A stretch of 8,091 bases of DNA from assembly GCA_010028225.1 (NCBI GenBank), contig RGOY01000050.1:1-8091 (forward strand), in the 5' to 3' direction. How positions within the stretch are numbered: position 1 is the first letter of the stretch; every line of letters begins with the position of its first letter. The translations under genes were made by a program, and so were the position numbers. Origin of the DNA: Actinomycetota bacterium. Its GTDB lineage: Bacteria > Actinomycetota > Actinomycetes > Nanopelagicales > Nanopelagicaceae. The notes below the pieces were generated by a model. The model was not told the origin of the DNA. It saw only the letters and a program-made list of their open reading frames with translations, and did no database searches. Positions 3,557 through 8,091 of the stretch are shown here, piece after piece.

Positions 3557-4902
3557 CTAACGAGATCGCGACACATCTCTCGAAACGCATCTGTGTGTGC
3601 GTTGACATCGTCTTCCGTAGTTTCCGGGGAAATCAAAGCCATATTATGAAATGGCGTGAGAAGAAATCCATCATTAAGTAACCTCAAGTGAATGTACTGT
3701 TCTAACTCGAAGTCTGAAGCGCGGGCAGCCTCTGCTCCAGTTCGTGGTGGATTCGCTTGAAAAAGATACTCTCCTCGCGCACCCAATCGATTGCAGTGCC
3801 ACGGCAGATTAAACTCACCGATAACTTGATCAACACCATCACACCAAAGATTTCCTAGCCTCGTCATCTCTTTAAATGCCACTTCTGTGAGAACATTTTG
3901 AAGGGTTGCACGCATAGCGGCGAGAGAGAGCGCATTTCCGGCAAGTGTTCCACCTACTCCACCAGTATCAACGACTTCGCGATCTACTTTCTTGGAGAAT
4001 GCATCTGCAATCTCTTCTCGCATCCCAAAAGCTCCCGTTGGAATGCCACCTCCGATTGACTTTCCTATAGTGAGGAAATCTGGCGTCAATCCGAGCTCTT
4101 TAGTCATTCCACCTGGACCTACCGAGATTGTGTGTGTCTCATCAATAATCCAGATTGCACCAAACTCCTTCGCCAACTTTCCTACCTCGTGGAGATAGCC
4201 AGTTTCAGGTAGAACGATCCCAACATTGGTCATGGCAGGTTCCATCAATATTGCTGCAACATCTCCATGGCTGAGCGCCTTGCGCATACCTTCTACATCA
4301 TTGAATTCGACTACTCGAGTTGTCTGGTCGAGCGGTACGGGCGCACCGATATTTCCCTCGCGTGAGATCGTCTCACCGCTCTCACTTAAAGTCGCAAATG
4401 ACTCATCGACCGAGCCGTGGTAACAACGATCTATAACAATCACTTTTGATCGACCGGTAACTAGCCTGGAATAGCGAATCGCATGGCGGTTAGCATCTGT
4501 AGCTGAGACTGTGAACTGCCAGAGCGGAAGACCAAAACGCTTTGATAACTCTTTTGAAACTATTAAGGCATCTTCAGTCGGCAACATCACGGTGATGCCC
4601 TTATCTAGCTGTGCCTTGATTGCCGCAACTGTCGCACTCGGAGAGTGCCCCGTCATTGAACCAGTATCTCCAAGACAGAAGTCAATCAACTCATTTCCAT
4701 CAACATCGAGAAAACGTGCACCCTCTGCTCGTTCGACAAATAGTGGATACGCGCCGGGCCACTTGCTCATCCACGACATTGGAACGCCACTTGGCATCAA
4801 GGATTTTGCTTCTCGATATAGATCGCCGGACTTTGGATGCTTTTCGAGGAATCGCTGTTCTTCTCGCTTCTGCAATTCTTGAAGGCGCGCTCGATTAATC
4901 AC
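3553..4902 (-). CDS. Class III (PLP-dependent) aminotransferase, GSA-aminomutase-like
   Basis: A 449-residue fold-type I PLP enzyme. Visible landmarks are SWMSKWPGAYPLFVERAEG (43-61), FLDVDGNELIDFCLGDTGSM (64-83), the phosphate-cup segment SATDANRHAIR (133-143), CYHG (160-163), EPAM (221-224), IIDETHT with PLP-nitrogen partner D254, TIGKSIGGGIPTGAFG with Schiff-base K281, and GGTLAGN (317-323). These place it in the class III group with glutamate-1-semialdehyde aminomutase. SATDAN and SWMSKWPG differ from true HemL, so I would call it an aminotransferase of unknown substrate. The start is a GTG at 4902; TATTTT lies six bases upstream with TTGGAA 17 bp further, giving a credible leaderless promoter. 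It follows the epimerase gene by 63 bp on the same strand. Its stop overlaps the convergent mshD stop. Confidence 0.88.
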   Translation of the reverse strand: MINRARLQELQKREEQRFLEKHPKSGDLYREAKSLMPSGVPMSWMSKWPGAYPLFVERAEGARFLDVDGNELIDFCLGDTGSMTGHSPSATVAAIKAQLDKGITVMLPTEDALIVSKELSKRFGLPLWQFTVSATDANRHAIRYSRLVTGRSKVIVIDRCYHGSVDESFATLSESGETISREGNIGAPVPLDQTTRVVEFNDVEGMRKALSHGDVAAILMEPAMTNVGIVLPETGYLHEVGKLAKEFGAIWIIDETHTISVGPGGMTKELGLTPDFLTIGKSIGGGIPTGAFGMREEIADAFSKKVDREVVDTGGVGGTLAGNALSLAAMRATLQNVLTEVAFKEMTRLGNLWCDGVDQVIGEFNLPWHCNRLGARGEYLFQANPPRTGAEAARASDFELEQYIHLRLLNDGFLLTPFHNMALISPETTEDDVNAHTDAFREMCRDLVS

Positions 4903-4908
4903 CTGCCA

Positions 4909-4937
4909 AAAATATCAAGTAACGAATACTCTTCCAA
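4909..4937 (-). promoter_or_regulatory. Predicted promoter of the aminotransferase (leaderless)
   Basis: On the minus strand TTGGAA (4937-4932, four of six to TTGACA) is followed by a 17-bp spacer and TATTTT (4914-4909). Six bases (TGGCAG) then lead to the GTG at 4902. All spacings fit a housekeeping sigma promoter starting transcription at the start codon, and no Shine-Dalgarno is present. This is the best-formed promoter seen in the window. It suggests the aminotransferase can be expressed independently of the protease-kinase-epimerase genes upstream. Confidence 0.5.
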
Positions 4938-4965
4938 AACCAGATTTCTACCTTTTCGAAGCTCT

Positions 4966-5730
4966 CTACTCTGCTTCAAAGATAAAGAGTGCTTCTAAAT
5001 AGTGATCACCAGAGATGCCAAGATTTGCCGCATCTGGTGGCGCCGTCTGTGGTTCGATGCAAACGCCTTCGCTATCTTCGTTATAGACAACCCACCATGG
5101 CGCATCCGATTCAATCGTCACGGAAAGTGTGTCTTCCCAGACCACTCGAGGCGTGCCTTGGACTTTGGTGAAGGCATCGTCGAAAGGACCTTGATGCGGG
5201 GCGACGATCTCACCCGTAGGCAATCCATCACTGCCGCTACTGAGCATCTCGAGCGCATGAAAATCTATCTCTGCACTGGAACCTCGTCCAAGCTCTCGAG
5301 CAAACCAAGGATGAATTCCTAGCCAGGCGGGCAGTGTTACTTCACCTGATGAATACTCAAGACTCCATCGAAGAGCGTTATCCAAGACTTCAATCTGTTG
5401 CACCACGCTCGCTCCCTCATAAGGGTAAGGAAGGTCGAGTCTTGCTACACCTTTGCCAATATCCTCCCAGCCATACATCACACCAAATCCGTGGAGTGCG
5501 TGCGGTGGATCAATGACGACTGGAAGTTGATAGATCGCATCATCTACATCTCTGATTACACCATCGCGTATTCGACCTGCCCATGGTGCCATCGAATACC
5601 AACCCCAATTAACAAGACTTCCTCGCGAAGGGAGAGTGATCTCCATATCGCGAAAGAGAATAGAGGTGATTCTCGCCCCTTGATCGATGTCAATAGCGAT
5701 TGAAAGTTCACCATCTTCAAGAAATTGCAT
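4966..5730 (-). CDS. Aldose 1-epimerase (galactose mutarotase-like)
   Basis: From the ATG at 5730 this has 254 residues. It interconverts alpha and beta anomers of a sugar such as glucose or galactose in the cytoplasm. Family landmarks are WYSMAPWAGRIRDG (about 44-57, substrate-binding R53), HALHGFG (77-83, with H80 equivalent to the conserved HG histidine), LGIHPWF with catalytic acid candidate H140, DDAF (184-187), and CIEPQTAPPDAANL with catalytic base candidate E226. It is shorter than GalM (about 340 residues), as in the compact epimerase subfamily. A GTG at 5733 in the same frame is an alternative start, but GGAGG at 5740-5736 lies five bases before the ATG and only two before the GTG. 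The start region overlaps the stop of the sugar kinase, so the two are translationally coupled. The exact sugar cannot be told. Confidence 0.87.
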   Translation of the reverse strand: MQFLEDGELSIAIDIDQGARITSILFRDMEITLPSRGSLVNWGWYSMAPWAGRIRDGVIRDVDDAIYQLPVVIDPPHALHGFGVMYGWEDIGKGVARLDLPYPYEGASVVQQIEVLDNALRWSLEYSSGEVTLPAWLGIHPWFARELGRGSSAEIDFHALEMLSSGSDGLPTGEIVAPHQGPFDDAFTKVQGTPRVVWEDTLSVTIESDAPWWVVYNEDSEGVCIEPQTAPPDAANLGISGDHYLEALFIFEAE

Positions 5731-6731
5731 CACTGCCTCCAGAAGTCATCGTATTCGTTTCGTGTTGGTGAATTCGCACCCTGACGTGAACAGGTTATCG
5801 CCGATGCTCGGGATGCTTGAGAAAGAACTGATCGAAAATCATCCCCATAAAGTGAGTCAAGTCCACTACCTGCAACTGCAGCAGCGATGATTGCTCCGAC
5901 AGTGTCTCCTGCACCGACTGTGTCAATCACTCTGACCTGACTTGATTCCACCCTCACTTGTTCATGACGAGTGAATCCTTTAATTCCATTTTCGCCACAA
6001 GTTATAACAAAGTGCGATGGGCCATCTTTCAAAACTTTTTGGACAATTACTTCATAACTCTCCTCGGGATAGAGGAAAGAAAGGTCGTCATCACTTGCCT
6101 TGACCAGATCAGTAAGCGCTATCCATCTCTCAAACTGCTCTCTGTATTGCGCAGAGTCATCAAGAAAGGCGGTTCTCACATTTGGATCGAAGAGAACTAC
6201 AGGTGGCTTCTTCGCATTTCTTAAATTAAGGAGCCAGTTGAAAAGAGTGTCTGCTCCTGGTTGAACCACTGTTGCAAGGCTTCCGATGTGGATAAGCGTT
6301 CGAATTTCTGATGGAATCTCTGTCGGAAGCCACTCTCGCCGAAAATCAAATGTAGCGGTTGATTCAACCTCGAAGCGATACTCCGCTTTTCCTTTCTCAT
6401 CGAAGGCAAGAAGCGCTTTCGCCGTAGGTAAATCTGACTCGAGCGCCAAATCTAAATCAACACCATCTCGCGACAGCTCACTCCATGCGATATGACCGAA
6501 TCGATCAGATGAGAACCCACCGATAAATGAATTCGGCACTCCCCACTTAGACATTGCCCGTGCAGTATTTGCTGGGCCACCACCAACGATTGGTTTGTAA
6601 GTTGCACCATCAACCTTTGTATCACCATCTATCGAGGGAATCAGGTCAACTAGGACTTCGCCAACAACCCAGACATTTGAATGCGAAATCTCTTGCGCCA
6701 CTTTTGATGGACTCATCCTTATTGCGCTCAC
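5730..6731 (-). CDS. PfkB-family carbohydrate kinase (fructokinase-like)
   Basis: A ribokinase-fold sugar kinase of 333 residues that uses ATP to phosphorylate a sugar hydroxyl. Motifs are VVGEVLVDLIP (22-32, substrate-binding D29), the first PfkB signature VGGGPANTARAMSKWG (49-64), LFDPNVR (180-186), KASDDDLSFL (211-220), TCGENGIKGF (244-253) and the second signature VIDTVGAGDTVGA (268-280) with catalytic base D276. The GGGPANTA variant and FDPNVR suggest a fructokinase-type member, but the substrate is not settled. The GTG start at 6731 touches the protease stop (TAG-GTG) with no Shine-Dalgarno. An ATG at 6716 would remove five residues, and the first 18 residues are a non-conserved extension, so the true start is uncertain. 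The adjoining epimerase would supply the right sugar anomer. A kinase-epimerase pair implies use of imported free sugars. Confidence 0.88.
   Translation of the reverse strand: MSAIRMSPSKVAQEISHSNVWVVGEVLVDLIPSIDGDTKVDGATYKPIVGGGPANTARAMSKWGVPNSFIGGFSSDRFGHIAWSELSRDGVDLDLALESDLPTAKALLAFDEKGKAEYRFEVESTATFDFRREWLPTEIPSEIRTLIHIGSLATVVQPGADTLFNWLLNLRNAKKPPVVLFDPNVRTAFLDDSAQYREQFERWIALTDLVKASDDDLSFLYPEESYEVIVQKVLKDGPSHFVITCGENGIKGFTRHEQVRVESSQVRVIDTVGAGDTVGAIIAAAVAGSGLDSLYGDDFRSVLSQASRASAITCSRQGANSPTRNEYDDFWRQ
5736..5740 (-). promoter_or_regulatory. Strong Shine-Dalgarno that decides the epimerase start
   Basis: GGAGG lies within the last kinase codons, five bases before the ATG at 5730. The in-frame GTG at 5733 would be only two bases away, too close, so the ATG is favoured. 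It is the only textbook Shine-Dalgarno noticed in the window. The other starts look leaderless, coupled or weakly preceded. Confidence 0.6.
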
Positions 6732-8091
6732 CTAGCCACGAGAGATGCGAACCTGATCTCCATTGGAGTCACGTTTGAGAACTTCGATACGTACGCCCTC
6801 TACAGTGATGATGTCGCCGGCTTTCAAGGCGGCGTCGCTGTAATCAACCATGGTGGACCCGGGCCTTCTCTGCGTCGACCAACCACCTTTGATTGAAGGG
6901 ATTGTCATGTCGACTGTAAAGACAAGTACTCCTTCTCTCGCTTCGCTCAGCGAGTCGTAGCCCCCATTCCTTCGAGACTCTAAAACCAAGATCTTGGAGT
7001 CGGTGAGTTTCACCATCACTGACTTGATGCCTTCGGTATCTCGCTCGATAGGAATTATTACTTGATCGATTGATTTTTCGATCTTCTCTCGAACGAGGCA
7101 ATTGACTTGATTGTCTGCCAGCCACCCTTGTAGATATCTATTCCATGAGTTAAGCGCCAAAGCCTCTTCAGTCCAGTTAAGGGACATGATGTCCCATGAA
7201 CCATAAGGACCATTTGGAGTCACGGTGTAGAGATCGTGAAGACCGAAGAGATGGCCCGTTTCATGTGCAATCCATTTCCATGCTGAACCACTCACGCCTG
7301 CATTCCACGCATCAGCCCCTGAAATCGAACCATTTCGTACCAAACCCTCATTTGTCATCGAGTAACTATCACCAGGGCGAGAGACGAAGGCAGGTCCGTA
7401 AGCGATAGAGGAAGCAGGAATCTCTCGAGGCGAGAGGACATAAACAACATCAAAGAGCGAGTAATCAACTAAAGGATCAGCGAGCGCTAAGGCAGCTCCG
7501 TAATAACCATTCGAGTCGCCACCGCTCCACTTTCCGAGGTTGTAAGCGGTAGATAGAAATGGCGCACGTACCCAATCCTTGAGTGATTGAAAGTTGAATT
7601 GAACGCGTCCACCAGATTGAGCATAGAAGAAGCGAGCCATCTCATCTGTCATCGCAGTGAAGACTTCATCTGGTTTCCCTTTTCCGGGAACGTCCGAGAA
7701 GTCAATCGGGATTATCAACGCATTTATTTTTCCATTGCTTGGTAATCGATAGTCACGCTTTGGAAATCCAACCATGGTTCGTAGATCTGATGTTTGATCT
7801 GCAAGTTTGCAGGCCACATCGGGGAGATAAGTGGGCTTGGGTTGATTCTTGATTGCTGTCATGGTGAAGAAACCTTGAGAATTAGGAAGTAGACCGGTAA
7901 CTAGAACTTCCCCCGATGCAGTCACTTCAAGTTCATATCGTTTTCGAGAGTAATCCTTCGTATTGTTATTCGGTTCTATAGTGTCAATTTGGTACTTACC
8001 CACTTGCCAATTCGCATAAAGGGAGCCATCAGAATTCCCATTTGCAACGACCCACCCATTGATAGCTGCGGTGAAATAAAAGATTGCTGTG
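6732..8091 (-). CDS. M6-type secreted zinc metalloprotease (N-terminus beyond window)
   Basis: The frame is open from the right edge to the TAG at 6734-6732, giving 452 visible residues and no true N terminus. A GTG at 8003 is internal, since the 29 codons before it continue without a stop and are protein-like (INGWVVANGNSDGSLYANW). The catalytic zinc motif is HETGHLFGLHD at about 276-286. H276 and H280 bind zinc, E277 is the base, and D286 is the likely third ligand as in M6 proteases (HExxHxxGxxD). A Met-turn candidate is SWDIMS (M302). Before it, NALIIPIDFSDVPG (123-136) is typical of M6-like proteins. The first 80 or so visible residues form a separate beta-rich domain, perhaps carboxypeptidase-regulatory-like. 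Two cysteines lie far apart and could form a disulfide. A signal peptide is expected beyond the window. The kinase gene follows with no gap. Confidence 0.85.
   Translation of the reverse strand, partial: TAIFYFTAAINGWVVANGNSDGSLYANWQVGKYQIDTIEPNNNTKDYSRKRYELEVTASGEVLVTGLLPNSQGFFTMTAIKNQPKPTYLPDVACKLADQTSDLRTMVGFPKRDYRLPSNGKINALIIPIDFSDVPGKGKPDEVFTAMTDEMARFFYAQSGGRVQFNFQSLKDWVRAPFLSTAYNLGKWSGGDSNGYYGAALALADPLVDYSLFDVVYVLSPREIPASSIAYGPAFVSRPGDSYSMTNEGLVRNGSISGADAWNAGVSGSAWKWIAHETGHLFGLHDLYTVTPNGPYGSWDIMSLNWTEEALALNSWNRYLQGWLADNQVNCLVREKIEKSIDQVIIPIERDTEGIKSVMVKLTDSKILVLESRRNGGYDSLSEAREGVLVFTVDMTIPSIKGGWSTQRRPGSTMVDYSDAALKAGDIITVEGVRIEVLKRDSNGDQVRISRG

Noticed and set aside
7800..7815. CTGCAA-GT-TTGCAG dyad in the protease gene
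   Set aside because: The spacer is two bases instead of five, and it is inside coding sequence away from promoters.
8001..8003. GTG at 8003 as the protease start
   Set aside because: The frame continues upstream to the window end with 29 sense codons of protein-like sequence, no promoter or Shine-Dalgarno is seen, and no signal peptide follows the GTG.

Overview
The window looks like chromosomal DNA of a mid-GC actinobacterium (close to 50% G+C by eye). A GlnR-type nitrogen regulator is followed by mshD (mycothiol synthase), and the same locus holds a thioredoxin, a DUF4395 membrane protein, a Nur-like Fur regulator and an actinobacterial-type YgfZ. Compact genes, 4-base overlaps and apparently leaderless starts would suit a streamlined freshwater actinobacterium (acI/Nanopelagicales-like), but that placement is inference.

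Layout. Positions 1-1892 are on the minus strand. In transcription order they hold a membrane-anchored thioredoxin (1892-1476), a 27-residue cysteine-ending leader peptide (1415-1332) in a structured leader RNA, DUF4395 (1248-757), a Nur-like regulator (675-256) and ygfZ, cut by the left edge. A 21-bp divergent intergenic separates the thioredoxin from glnR, which overlaps mshD by 4 bp on the plus strand (1914-3556). mshD meets a class III aminotransferase tail to tail with a 4-bp overlap. The rest is minus strand: an M6-type metalloprotease cut by the right edge (8091-6732), a PfkB sugar kinase with no gap after it, an aldose 1-epimerase overlapping the kinase stop, then the aminotransferase with its own promoter (GTG at 4902).

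How the parts may work together. Thioredoxin, DUF4395 (with a CxxC) and mycothiol synthase point to thiol and redox homeostasis, with glnR in the middle. The most interesting stretch is 1249-1475. It carries an undeclared small gene encoding a peptide ending Leu-Cys-His-Cys, of the kind many Actinobacteria place before sulfur genes. Its Ser-Leu-Cys codons can pair with the DUF4395 Shine-Dalgarno region, and its last Cys codon plus stop can pair with a second downstream segment. That is the expected architecture of a cysteine-responsive translational attenuator. Just upstream is TTGCAA-N5-TTGCAG, an 11/12 match to the Nur box as I recall it from Streptomyces, with a Nur homologue encoded less than 1 kb away. 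The right half looks like sugar and amino metabolism next to a secreted protease, with no obvious shared function.

No tRNA, rRNA, CRISPR array, insertion sequence or convincing rho-independent terminator was seen.
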